Counted from the stretch's first letter, positions 1 through 7,493 are shown. The stretch: DNA of 9,354 bases from Planctomycetota bacterium (GCA_024278035.1 JAJRUA010000049.1:1-9354); one strand, 5' to 3'. The notes: generated by a model not told the origin, from the sequence alone. Numbers and translations: made by a program.

Positions 1-289
1 AAAAACCTAAAGGATTCGTCTAAAGACGAGGGTTTTAGACCCATTGCGGGGACAATAAAAATCCCGTCGATCCTTTTTAATCCCGTCCATCCTGTCAAGC
101 TTTATTATGGGCCACTCACCCAGAAAACAATTGTTGGAAGGAAACAGACTTTCCCAACCAAAAATTACGCCAAAAGAAAAAGCATGGCGCAGATTTTTTA
201 CTTCTCGTTTCTTGGCGAACTTGTTGCCAATCCGCCGAAGGAGAGGGGGACAGAGAATGGGCGGACAAACAAATGGGCGCTGCCTAACC
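1..289. other. Gene-free spacer downstream of anmK
   Basis: I see no credible gene here. The open frames on both strands are short, with atypical composition and no recognisable motif. The left edge (about 2-36) has AAAACC and GGTTTT arms enclosing a small CGTCT-AA-AGACG stem. Read leftward this ends in a T-run, so it could be a weak terminator for anmK, but the stem is interrupted and I do not call it. The only other structure is the 19-bp tandem repeat at 60-96. Confidence 0.5.
60..96. repeat. Two-copy 19-bp tandem repeat
   Basis: The 15-base unit AATCCCGTCGATCCT at 60-74 recurs at 79-93 as AATCCCGTCCATCCT (14 of 15 identical), giving a period of 19. It lies in the gene-free stretch 1-289 downstream of anmK. 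Short 'aggatgnacaggat'-like repeats of this style are common in spacers of environmental bacteria (recalled, not checked). No function is assigned. Confidence 0.6.
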
Positions 290-1366
290 TCAGCAAGTAA
301 CCGCCCCACCACTCACCGGCTCACGGCAGCCCGTCGTTTCAGGCACGGTGATCGGCAGGCCGCGCACTCGCCGAACGGCTAACCACGCAAAGCACTCCGC
401 TTCAAGTGTTTCGGAGCTAAGCCCCCGTTCATCCACTCGGCGAACTTCGGAGAAGTGCTCACCCAACATCTGCATGATAACCGGGTGGTGGACACCGCCC
501 CCCGTCACCCACAGCGTTTGAGGTTGGCTCGGCAGCCGTTTCACCGCGTCAATAATTGCTCCTGCCGTCACGGCACAAAGCGTCGCCGCACCATCTTCGA
601 CGCTAAGCGGGGAGACATCCACGTGGTCAAAATCGTATCGGTCCGCAGCCTTAGGCAAGGGACGGGAAAAGAAGGGAGCCTCCAGCGCCGCGGCGACAAT
701 TTCCTTATCCACTTTCCCAGCCAAGGCAAGTTGCCCATCTTTGTCATGCCGCATGTCGGCCATCTCTTGCGCCCACTCATCCAGCAATCCACAACCGGGG
801 CCCGTATCGCCCGCGATGAGGGCGTCTCCCTCTCCGAGCCAAGTGACGTTCGCCACCCCCCCAAGATTAAGGATTGCTACCGGCAACGGGTCCTTGGCAA
901 ACAGAGCACGGTGGAACATTGAGGCGAGCGGCGCTCCTTGGCCCCCCACAGCAATGTCGCGCCTTCGGAAATCGGACACCACCTGCATATTGCACTCTTC
1001 GGCCAGCAACCAAGGATTGCCGATCTGCATCGTTAGGTGCTCATTGGGAATGTGCCGAACAGTGTGTCCGTGAAAACCTATCAGTTTCGCTTTGGCACCA
1101 TCGGTAGGGCATTCCTTGCACAGCTTTTCGACGGCATCAACATGGATGAGGGTGACATCTCGTTCGAGTTGCAATAGCTCGTTTGTCGAGACGTCGTGCT
1201 GGGAGGCCTCAAGCAAACGGTTGCGTAAAACCGCATCGTAAGAAACGGTAAGCCCTCCGAGAAAATCAATCCGCGACTCGCCATCCGTCCGCAAAAGGGC
1301 CGCATCGACACCATCGGCTGAGGTGCCGCTCATAAGGCCAATTGCTGTGATCAACTTTGAAGCCAA
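290..1366 (-). CDS. anmK: Anhydro-N-acetylmuramic acid kinase (AnmK)
   Basis: AnmK cleaves and phosphorylates 1,6-anhydro-N-acetylmuramic acid to MurNAc-6-phosphate with ATP. This is a cytoplasmic step that returns the sugar of lytic-transglycosylase products to metabolism. The protein shows the family motifs in order: LMSGTSADGVD (residues 11-21, phosphate loop), GFHGHTVRH (97-105), SDFRRRDIAVGGQGAPL (131-147), LNLGGVANV (166-174), AGDTGPG (185-191, with D187 as the expected catalytic Asp), FFSRPLPKAADRYDF (232-246) and VTGGG (287-291). Its 358 residues match the usual length of about 360-380. I chose the TTG at 1364-1366 because GGAG lies 8 nt upstream (1375-1378) and it gives a normal N-terminus. 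A TTG at 1409-1411 would add 15 low-complexity residues encoded by a G/C hairpin. The ATG at 1331-1333 falls inside the MSGTS motif and is too late. Oddity: the residue after DTGPG is Cys, where E. coli has Asn. The gene is divergent from the XylR-like regulator. Confidence 0.93.
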   Translation of the reverse strand: MASKLITAIGLMSGTSADGVDAALLRTDGESRIDFLGGLTVSYDAVLRNRLLEASQHDVSTNELLQLERDVTLIHVDAVEKLCKECPTDGAKAKLIGFHGHTVRHIPNEHLTMQIGNPWLLAEECNMQVVSDFRRRDIAVGGQGAPLASMFHRALFAKDPLPVAILNLGGVANVTWLGEGDALIAGDTGPGCGLLDEWAQEMADMRHDKDGQLALAGKVDKEIVAAALEAPFFSRPLPKAADRYDFDHVDVSPLSVEDGAATLCAVTAGAIIDAVKRLPSQPQTLWVTGGGVHHPVIMQMLGEHFSEVRRVDERGLSSETLEAECFAWLAVRRVRGLPITVPETTGCREPVSGGAVTC

Positions 1367-1381
1367 GTTGCCAACTCCGGT

Positions 1382-1408
1382 GAGGGGGCCCCTTTCGGGG
1401 GGAAGGGG
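1382..1408. repeat. G/C-rich hairpin upstream of anmK
   Basis: CCCC-TTTC-GGGG (1389-1400) is flanked by further G-runs (1384-1388 and 1405-1408). The runs resemble the G/C palindromes at 6144-6167 and 6307-6330, though the sequence is not identical. It lies in the anmK leader just upstream of the inferred start, so it could affect translation of anmK or be a degenerate dispersed palindrome. Confidence 0.4.
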
Positions 1409-1411
1409 CAA

Positions 1412-1659
1412 TCATCGCCCCAGGAAAAATCGTTACGACTACGGTAGACGGTATCGGAAAAGCGAGAAGAATCTAGGTCAATTTGCGCACAAGACCTTTC
1501 GTTCTGTTATGATGGAATCATCGTCTAGAGAGCGGCAGAGTCAAGCCACTGTCACTCCAAGGGGATTCACTTTAACGCAAAATCGAGAATTGAAGACTCG
1601 CAAAGCGCGGCCCTAAGGCTCTCGGGCCATTGTAGAAAGAGGCAAAAGAGGACTGGCAA
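1412..1659. promoter_or_regulatory. Divergent control region between anmK and the regulator
   Basis: This spacer must carry the promoters for leftward anmK and the rightward regulator. The best rightward candidate is TTGCGC (1483-1488), a 19-nt gap and TATGAT (1508-1513). The gap is slightly long for a housekeeping sigma factor. A small palindrome ATGAT-GGA-ATCAT (1509-1521) overlaps the -10 and could be an operator, although short palindromes also occur by chance. A GGCCC/GGGCC hairpin (1609-1613 with 1624-1628) sits in the leader before the regulator's ribosome binding site. I see no convincing leftward promoter. Confidence 0.35.
1647..1652 (+). promoter_or_regulatory. Ribosome binding site of the XylR-like regulator
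   Basis: AGAGGA lies 7 nt before the ATG at 1660. It is one of the few clear Shine-Dalgarno sites in the window and fixes this start. Confidence 0.6.
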
Positions 1660-2919
<1,260 letters not shown>

Positions 2920-2952
2920 ACATACCCCCCTCTTGTGCGACAGTGCCGACTA

Positions 2953-2976
2953 CGCTTTATTAAGCCGCTTTATTAG
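2953..2976. repeat. Two-copy 10-bp direct repeat before the M14 gene
   Basis: CGCTTTATTA occurs at 2953-2962 and again at 2967-2976, in the 105-bp spacer between the regulator and the M14 peptidase gene. The spacing of 14 bp is not a full helical turn multiple. It could be a regulatory site or chance. No strong terminator is visible in this spacer, so read-through from the regulator is possible. Confidence 0.3.
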
Positions 2977-3024
2977 CTTGATCTTTCTCTCCAACGTTAT
3001 CGTGGCACCGTAAAGTAGCACCAC

Positions 3025-4749
3025 ATGATTCCCTGGGACGAACTTACAAGCTGTTCGGTCTTGACGTGTCCGGTCGGGGGTTGGATGCCGACGAACATTA
3101 CCGCGGCCGTCGAAGCCATTCTTGCCCCTGCGGCGGTGACCGTTGAGCGGGAGGTGCTGGGCCAATCGTTCGAAGGTCGGCCCCTTGAGCTACTCAAAAT
3201 CGGCAGTGGCCCCAAGCGGGTGTTGCTATGGTCGCAGATGCACGGCGATGAACCGACCCATACGACCGTGCTACTCAACCTTCTTCGGCTGCTCACCTCC
3301 GAAGCGACCGAAGCAACCCAATCATTACTCACGGGAACGACGATTGGCCTGATCGTGCCACTCAATCCGGACGGGGCCGAACGCAATACACGACAAAATG
3401 CCCAGGGAATTGATGTCAATCGCGACGCCCTGGCCTTCGCCTCACCGGAAGGACGAGCCTTGGCAAAAGCGGTTGAGAGTTTTGAACCCGCGTACGGTTT
3501 CAACCTCCACAATCAGCAGCACCGAACAGGAGTCGGCAATCCGCCGGTACCTGCGGCCGTCTCCTTGCTTGTTCCTCCGGTTGACAAGGAGGATACGCAA
3601 ACCGATTCGACAAAAGAGGCGACCCGCGTAGCGGCTTATTTTTGTGAGCGGGTTCGGGAGCCATGCGGAGGGCGTGTCTCTAGGTACGAAATTGATTTTA
3701 TGCCCCGGGCCTTTGGAGAGTGGGGCCAACGACAAGGGATGGCAACCCTTCTTATCGAAGCGGGCGGCTGGCCCGGTGGCGATTTCACCGTGCTGGAGAA
3801 GCTCCACTTTGCAGGCCTCGTACAAACGCTCGAAGCGATCGCTACAGACCGTTTGGCCGATGCGGATCCTCGAAGTTATCTCGATCTACAAAAATCGGCA
3901 GACTTCCATCTGTTCGATCTGCTCGTTCGGCCTGCCGGCGTCGCTCAGAAGTCGGTTCAGCTCCATGGAAAATCTCCCGATAACGAGTGGACCGAGGCGA
4001 ATCTCGGCGTGGATTATCCTCACCGAAAAGCAGGTTGGTACGAGTTCCGCGATGGGGTGATTCGTGCCATCGGCGATTTGCAAAAAGATGGTGGCTTATC
4101 GCAAGTCGATTGCCCCCAATGGATCGTTGCTCCTGGCCGAATTGTGCTGTCGGAGGAAACGGCCGAAGCGACCGACCTATTGAGTTCTGCCGACTGGGAC
4201 CTCCTGACCGCCGCCGGGGTGACCACGGCTTTGACTTCCGTTGATCTCTCGGACAAGAACCTAGCGAAGCATCTTGCCAAGATGCTCGACGTTCCCCCCC
4301 CGCTGAACGCGGCATTGGTTGGCTATTGGAAGGAGCCTCCTCAGAATAATGGGGAGTTCTATGAGCAAATCACGATGGCACTGGCTGCTGGAATGGTGGC
4401 GATACTCGGGCCGTTTTCAAGTGAAGGACCGCTGTCGGATGAAGAAATGGTGGAAGTATGCGATCGGCTAGGAATCCCCGTCCTTTCACGAGAAACAACG
4501 CCAAAGCTGAGCGATCCCTTGCCGACGACTCTTTCTGCTTGGCTAACCGAAACCGCAACGATTGCCGAACAACTCGCCTGGAGCGACCGGGGACAACTTC
4601 GCCTCAATGCTGCTGCGGACTTTGTTTTTCTCTCGCCGAGCGAAGGCCCCCTAACCCCCGATTGCTTGCAAGGCGTCTACGTCGGCGGTACGGTAGTTCG
4701 CAACGCCGAGGGTCCAACAGCACATAGCCCTGGACAGTGGATTTCGTAA
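3025..4749 (+). CDS. M14-family zinc carboxypeptidase with C-terminal extension
   Basis: The N-terminal half is a zinc carboxypeptidase of family M14. The zinc ligands read H73 and E76 in SQMHGDEPTHT (70-80) and H162 in FNLHNQ (159-164). The substrate-binding Asn-Arg pair is N132-R133 in GIDVNRD (128-134). The catalytic Glu is E245 in LLIEAGGW (242-249). The catalytic domain ends near residue 290. The rest of the 574-residue protein is not part of the standard fold (see the separate C-terminal entry). No signal peptide or membrane segment is evident, so a cytoplasmic enzyme is likely. The family includes MpaA, which cuts gamma-D-Glu-diaminopimelate in wall peptides; that role fits the neighbours but the substrate cannot be read from sequence. 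The start is uncertain. ATG 3025 gives MIPWDELTSC; ATG 3085 gives MPTNITAAVEAIL, closer to where conserved sequence begins, and follows a G-run. spmA begins 85 bp downstream on the same strand. Confidence 0.85.
   Translation: MIPWDELTSCSVLTCPVGGWMPTNITAAVEAILAPAAVTVEREVLGQSFEGRPLELLKIGSGPKRVLLWSQMHGDEPTHTTVLLNLLRLLTSEATEATQSLLTGTTIGLIVPLNPDGAERNTRQNAQGIDVNRDALAFASPEGRALAKAVESFEPAYGFNLHNQQHRTGVGNPPVPAAVSLLVPPVDKEDTQTDSTKEATRVAAYFCERVREPCGGRVSRYEIDFMPRAFGEWGQRQGMATLLIEAGGWPGGDFTVLEKLHFAGLVQTLEAIATDRLADADPRSYLDLQKSADFHLFDLLVRPAGVAQKSVQLHGKSPDNEWTEANLGVDYPHRKAGWYEFRDGVIRAIGDLQKDGGLSQVDCPQWIVAPGRIVLSEETAEATDLLSSADWDLLTAAGVTTALTSVDLSDKNLAKHLAKMLDVPPPLNAALVGYWKEPPQNNGEFYEQITMALAAGMVAILGPFSSEGPLSDEEMVEVCDRLGIPVLSRETTPKLSDPLPTTLSAWLTETATIAEQLAWSDRGQLRLNAAADFVFLSPSEGPLTPDCLQGVYVGGTVVRNAEGPTAHSPGQWIS
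4132..4746 (+). other. C-terminal extension of the M14 protein, amidohydrolase-like fragments
   Basis: Residues about 370-574 of the M14 protein contain phrases that resemble pieces of the amidohydrolase (dihydroorotase/deacetylase) superfamily. GRIVL (371-375) recalls the small beta-sandwich at the start of such enzymes, and LLTAAGVTTALTSVDL (393-408) recalls the 'aGGvTTvvD' strand. LRLNAAADFVFLSPSEG (525-541) with GVYVGGTVVRNAEG (550-563) recalls the C-terminal 'GadADlvvld...vyvgGk.v' sandwich. The metal-binding HxH of an active barrel is absent and the segment is too short for a full barrel. This is resemblance by eye only. Confidence 0.35.
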
Positions 4750-4805
4750 AAAGAGTAAGAGTTAAGAGTAAGAAGGTGACCGCTGAGAGCTGATTGCTGA
4801 CCGCT
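4750..4805. repeat. Degenerate heptamer repeats upstream of spmA
   Basis: Two different 7-bp repeats lie side by side in the 85-bp spacer. TAAGAGT occurs at 4756-4762 and 4763-4769, followed by the related AAGAAGG. Then GCTGAGA, GCTGATT, GCTGACC (4782-4802) share the GCTGA core, with a final GCT. A pyrimidine-rich run (about 4804-4826) follows before the spmA start. Heptamer short tandem repeats are known from other bacteria, for example cyanobacteria. No function is assigned here. Confidence 0.5.
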
Positions 4806-4834
4806 TCCTCCTCCCTTTTCTTCCTGCTAGCGCT

Positions 4835-5542
4835 ATGCTCAACCGAATCTGGTTTTGGCTACTGCTGATTGGCATTGCCTATGGTCCCGCCAAAGGGCTC
4901 CTGCAGCAGGTCGTCCTCAACCTCTCTCCCGAGAGGGCGGCTTGGGTTGGTATCGAAGAATCGCCCCCCTCGTTTGCTGAGCTTGGCAAACGAGTGACGA
5001 ACGCAGCCGTGGACGGCGCGAATGTCTCGGTCGATATTTGCCTCGGGTTGATTGGGATCATGGTTCTTTGGTTGGGGTTATTGCAGGTGGCGAAGGATGC
5101 CGGGTTGGTGGATGGATTGGCTTGGTTGCTTCGCCCCATGATGCGGTGGCTTTTCCCCGACGTGCCGGACGGGCACCCGGCTCAGGGGGCCATTCTGATG
5201 AACATGTCGGCCAACGTGCTGGGGCTCGACAACGCCGCAACCCCCTTTGGCTTGCAGGCGATGAAAGAGTTGGATGAACTCAACCCACAAAAGGGAACCG
5301 CGACGAACGCGATGGCAACCTTCCTGACGATCAACACAAGCAGTGTGACGCTCGTGCCGATCGCGATTATCGGCTTGCGTGTTGCCAAGGGGAGCGAGGA
5401 TCCGGCCGCTCCGCTTTTTGGGATTCTTCTAGCGACAATGGTCAGCACCCTTGTTGGCGTGATCGCCGTAAGAACGCTTGAGCGGCTCCCCGCCTTTGCT
5501 ATCGCCGAAGAAGTGCCATCTGTCGAAGGGGGGAATGCCTGA
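4835..5542 (+). CDS. spmA: Spore maturation protein A-like membrane protein
   Basis: This is a 235-residue inner-membrane protein of the nucleoside-recognition (Gate) domain family. It matches Bacillus subtilis SpmA at several points: VLWLGLLQVAKDAGLVDGL (77-95), LLRPMMRWLFPDVPDGHPA (98-116), NMSANVLGLDNAATPFGLQAM (123-143) and FLTINTSSVTLVPIAIIGLRV (163-183). Hydrophobic segments lie near 5-17, 67-86, 165-182 and 195-212. The insert around residues 30-60 and the charged tail after 215 make it longer than B. subtilis SpmA (about 196 residues). In Bacillus, SpmA and SpmB are needed for full spore core dehydration; the transported species is not established. Planctomycetes are not known to sporulate, so the role here is open. 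There is no clear ribosome binding site. The stop codon overlaps the spmB start by one base, implying translational coupling. Confidence 0.9.
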   Translation: MLNRIWFWLLLIGIAYGPAKGLLQQVVLNLSPERAAWVGIEESPPSFAELGKRVTNAAVDGANVSVDICLGLIGIMVLWLGLLQVAKDAGLVDGLAWLLRPMMRWLFPDVPDGHPAQGAILMNMSANVLGLDNAATPFGLQAMKELDELNPQKGTATNAMATFLTINTSSVTLVPIAIIGLRVAKGSEDPAAPLFGILLATMVSTLVGVIAVRTLERLPAFAIAEEVPSVEGGNA

Positions 5543-6099
5543 TGGGTTCTTTTCAGATTTTTGCCGATTCGTTCAGCCAGTGGACCGTGCCGGGGGTGAT
5601 GCTGGTCATTATCCTCGCCGCCTGGTGGCGGAGCGTGCCGATGTACGAATCGTTTGTTGTCGGAGCGAAAGAAGGGTTTGGCGTTGCGGTATCCATCATC
5701 CCCTACTTGGTGGCGATTCTCTTTACGATCAAGATATTTCTCGCCAGTGGTCTGTTTGAAGACGTTCGCTGGGTCGCGTCGCGAGGTTTACAGCAAGTCG
5801 GTATGGAGGAGGCAGCCGAGGTGCTCGAACTGCTCCCGCTTGCCTTAACCAAGCCCCTTAGTGGCGGAGCATCGCGCGGCGTGCTGGTGGAAGTCTACGA
5901 CAGTCATGGCACCGACTCGTACCTGGGCTTCGCCGCCTCGGTTATGATGGGAAGCACGGAGACCACGTTCTATATTTTGTCGGTCTATTTCGGCGCGGTC
6001 GCCGTAAAACGGTTCCGACATACTTTGCCCGCCTGTCTTATTGCTGACGCAGCGGGACTTATGGCAGCGTTGTTCTTCGGCTGGCTGCTGTTCGTGTGA
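5542..6099 (+). CDS. spmB: Spore maturation protein B-like membrane protein
   Basis: This 185-residue membrane protein is the partner of SpmA and a second Gate-domain protein. Its matches to B. subtilis SpmB are VPMYESFVVGAKEGFGVAV (32-50), SIIPYLVAILFTIKIFLASG (51-70), LPLALTKPLSGGASRGV (98-114) and ASVMMGSTETTFYILSVYFGAVAVK (132-156). Length is typical (B. subtilis about 178). Hydrophobic segments lie near 15-28, 47-68, 142-155 and 164-184. The start is fixed by the TGATG overlap with spmA. The pair sits between an M14 carboxypeptidase gene and an LD-carboxypeptidase gene. That echoes the Bacillus dacB-spmA-spmB operon, where the first gene is also a wall carboxypeptidase. A part in moving wall fragments or ions is an inference from context. 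Confidence 0.92.
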   Translation: MGSFQIFADSFSQWTVPGVMLVIILAAWWRSVPMYESFVVGAKEGFGVAVSIIPYLVAILFTIKIFLASGLFEDVRWVASRGLQQVGMEEAAEVLELLPLALTKPLSGGASRGVLVEVYDSHGTDSYLGFAASVMMGSTETTFYILSVYFGAVAVKRFRHTLPACLIADAAGLMAALFFGWLLFV

Positions 6100-6143
6100 A
6101 GGGAAGTTACGAAAAGGCAAAAGGGAATCGCTTGCGCGTAATC

Positions 6144-6183
6144 CCCCTCCCCTTTTTGGGGGAGGGGCTAGGGGAGGGGTTTT
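6144..6183 (+). repeat. G/C palindrome, copy 1, possible terminator after spmB
   Basis: CCCCTCCCC (6144-6152) pairs with GGGGAGGGG (6159-6167) across a T-rich loop. A second GGGGAGGGG (6171-6179), joined by CTA, can pair with the same left arm. TTTTA follows directly, so the structure could end spmB transcription. The 24-nt core recurs exactly, inverted, at 6307-6330. It looks like a dispersed REP-like palindrome. Confidence 0.6.
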
Positions 6184-6306
6184 ATTGATGTCTGCGCCAG
6201 CAACTTTCCCCTTGGTTTGGGATCCATCGGCTAAAACTGGCCTTCCGTTGGTCGGCCTGACGCTTTCCTTGCGCGGGTGTCAATAGAACCCTGTACATGG
6301 TTCAGC

Positions 6307-6330
6307 CCCCTCCCCCAAAAAGGGGAGGGG
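6307..6330 (-). repeat. G/C palindrome, copy 2, inverted
   Basis: This is the reverse complement of 6144-6167, identical over 24 nt, with a 9-bp stem and A-rich loop on this strand. The trailing CTA-GGGGAGGGG arm of copy 1 is missing. The two copies flank 139 bp in a tail-to-tail arrangement, like paired REP units in other bacteria. Confidence 0.6.
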
Positions 6331-6335
6331 AGACA

Positions 6336-6396
6336 CTAGTGCTGCGTCATAGCTAAAAAATAGGGTTGAGAAAATTAAGCTGCGACAAAGCACTAG
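6336..6396. mobile_element. 61-bp MITE-like element with CTAG ends
   Basis: The ends are imperfect inverted repeats. The left end is CTAGTGCTGCGTCATAGCT (6336-6354); the reverse complement of the right end (6378-6396) is CTAGTGCTTTGTCGCAGCT. They match at 15 of 19 positions and enclose an A-rich 23-bp centre. CTAG at both edges fits a target used by IS630 and by the IS427 group of IS5, which duplicate TA (family knowledge). No transposase is encoded, so any mobility would need one in trans. It starts 5 bp after palindrome copy 2 and ends 39 bp before ldcA. Confidence 0.5.
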
Positions 6397-6435
6397 CATC
6401 AACTCTTTCCTTCTTGTGATCGGAAACACTAAAGC

Positions 6436-7380
6436 ATGACAACGCCTTCCCTGCTAACGCCCCCCCCTGCCTTGCAACCGGGTAATGCAATTTCAATCGT
6501 TGCCCCTGCTAGTTTTCCAGAGACGGAAGCCTGTGCTACCGCTATCCAGAACCTCGCCGCAGCAGGCTACGAACCACGTGTCTACCGTGACTTCTGCAGT
6601 CATCATGGTTACTTGGCGGGGACCGATGCAGAACGTGCGGCAGAACTGAACGAAGCTTTTGCCGACCCCGAAACGCGGATGGTGCTTACGGTTCGCGGCG
6701 GATACGGAACACCTCGCCTCTTGGACAAAATCGACTTTTCATTGCTCAAACGCAGACCGAAAATTGTTTGCGGCTACAGCGACATCACAGCTTTGCACGC
6801 AGCGATTCAGCGACAGTGTGAACTCATCAGCTTTCACGGACCCAACCTAATGGATGGGCTGGGCGATGATTCGATGGTGACAACATCCGAGCGAGAAGCA
6901 TTTTACTCGCTAGCCTCAGACGGCACTCAGGAAACCGTAGTATCCGCCACTACTTTGCGCGGCGGCGTCGCCCAGGGACGACTAGTGGGCGGCAACCTTG
7001 CGGTCCTTACCGACCTCCTCGGCACGCCCTACGCCCCTGACTTTAAGAAGGGCATTCTCTTCCTCGAAGAGACGGGCGAAGCTCCCTACCGCATCGACCG
7101 AATGCTCACGCAGCTTCGCTTGGCAGGCGTGCTGGAGGAAGTAGCAGGGGTCGTTTGCGGCTACTTTACCAATTGCTTAGCGAAAGGGGGCCCTAAGGTA
7201 GACGGGGCCCCCACGGTAGACCATGTGCTGGAAGAGTTTCTCGCCCCGCTCGGCGTGCCCGTGCTACTTAATTTCCCTGCAGGACATGAGCATCCCAACC
7301 TTCCGCTGCCGATGGGAGCATGGGTCGAAATGGACGGCAACAACGGCTGGTTCCGTATAGCACAAGCGGTGACGCAATAA
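6436..7380 (+). CDS. ldcA: Murein tetrapeptide LD-carboxypeptidase (S66)
   Basis: This 314-residue enzyme of serine-peptidase family S66 removes the terminal D-Ala from L-Ala-gamma-D-Glu-diaminopimelate-D-Ala in the cytoplasm, giving a tripeptide that can be reused. It has no signal peptide. Family landmarks: ISIVAPAS (19-26), VRGGYGTPRLLDKID (86-100), then the nucleophile S115 in GYSDITALH (113-121). Next come SFHGP (132-136), GRLVGGNLAVLTDLLGTPY (181-199), LFLEETGEAPYRIDRML (208-224, which carries the catalytic Glu, E211 or E212) and the catalytic His in AGHEHPNLPLPMG (282-294, H284). Length is normal for the family (about 300-350). ATG 6436 gives a conventional N-terminus, although no strong ribosome binding site precedes it. 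It could also act on dipeptide-like substrates or microcin-type peptides (MccF relatives), but the neighbours favour wall recycling. Confidence 0.93.
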   Translation: MTTPSLLTPPPALQPGNAISIVAPASFPETEACATAIQNLAAAGYEPRVYRDFCSHHGYLAGTDAERAAELNEAFADPETRMVLTVRGGYGTPRLLDKIDFSLLKRRPKIVCGYSDITALHAAIQRQCELISFHGPNLMDGLGDDSMVTTSEREAFYSLASDGTQETVVSATTLRGGVAQGRLVGGNLAVLTDLLGTPYAPDFKKGILFLEETGEAPYRIDRMLTQLRLAGVLEEVAGVVCGYFTNCLAKGGPKVDGAPTVDHVLEEFLAPLGVPVLLNFPAGHEHPNLPLPMGAWVEMDGNNGWFRIAQAVTQ

Positions 7381-7381
7381 A

Positions 7382-7479
7382 GAAGGGGCTTGAGAGCCGT
7401 GTCGTCCCCGACCACGGCAAGTTTTTTCTCCTTCAGCAGAGCGCTGTGGTCGGGGACAACACGGCTATCAAACCTTTTT
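7382..7479. repeat. Long imperfect inverted repeat after ldcA
   Basis: The main arms are 24 nt each: 7395-7418 (AGCCGTGTCGTCCCCGACCA then CGGC) and 7443-7466. They match at 22 of 24 positions, and one of the two differences is a G-U pair on the + strand. The loop is 24 nt and pyrimidine-rich. Weaker pairing extends outward to about 7382 and 7479. With 24-bp arms it is longer than a typical terminator and may be a dispersed palindromic element. Confidence 0.65.
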
Positions 7480-7493
7480 CCTCTTTTTTTTTT
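7395..7493 (+). terminator. Probable intrinsic terminator of ldcA
   Basis: The strong 24-bp stem (7395-7418 with 7443-7466) begins 15 bp after the ldcA stop codon. Two T-tracts follow: TTTTT at 7475-7479 and a 10-T run at 7484-7493. The first T-run begins 8 nt after the main stem, so the geometry is not perfect, but the position and strength suggest termination between ldcA and the DUF1611 gene. Confidence 0.5.

Larger units (their letters stand above)
6100..6435. other. 336-bp spacer with repeats between spmB and ldcA
   Basis: No gene is supported here. The open frame from ATG 6188 would give 32 residues without recognisable features. The stretch holds two identical 24-nt G/C palindromes in opposite orientation (6144-6167 and 6307-6330) and a 61-bp MITE-like element (6336-6396). 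The spacing suggests that ldcA has its own promoter, but I cannot point to a convincing -35/-10 pair. Confidence 0.6.

Noticed and set aside
1..40. Intrinsic terminator at the left edge
   Set aside because: The outer AAAACC/GGTTTT arms are separated from the inner stem by unpaired bases, so the structure is too weak to call.
7..312. 101-codon open frame on the minus strand in the left spacer
   Set aside because: It overlaps the end of anmK in another frame, spans the tandem repeat and has no recognisable motif. Its composition is unlike the real genes.
455..922. 155-codon open frame opposite anmK
   Set aside because: It is antisense to well-conserved anmK codons and shows no family motif, so it is a shadow of the high-GC gene.
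4750..4805. CRISPR-like array
   Set aside because: The units are 7 bp with no spacers and no cas genes are nearby.
4835..6099. Evidence for endospore formation from spmA/spmB
   Set aside because: These genes also occur in many non-sporulating bacteria, and no other sporulation gene is in the window.
6041..6286. 81-codon frame, and a 32-codon frame from ATG 6188, across the spacer after spmB
   Set aside because: They run through the G/C palindrome and show no conserved features; the residues NPPPLFGGGARGG are simply the translated repeat.
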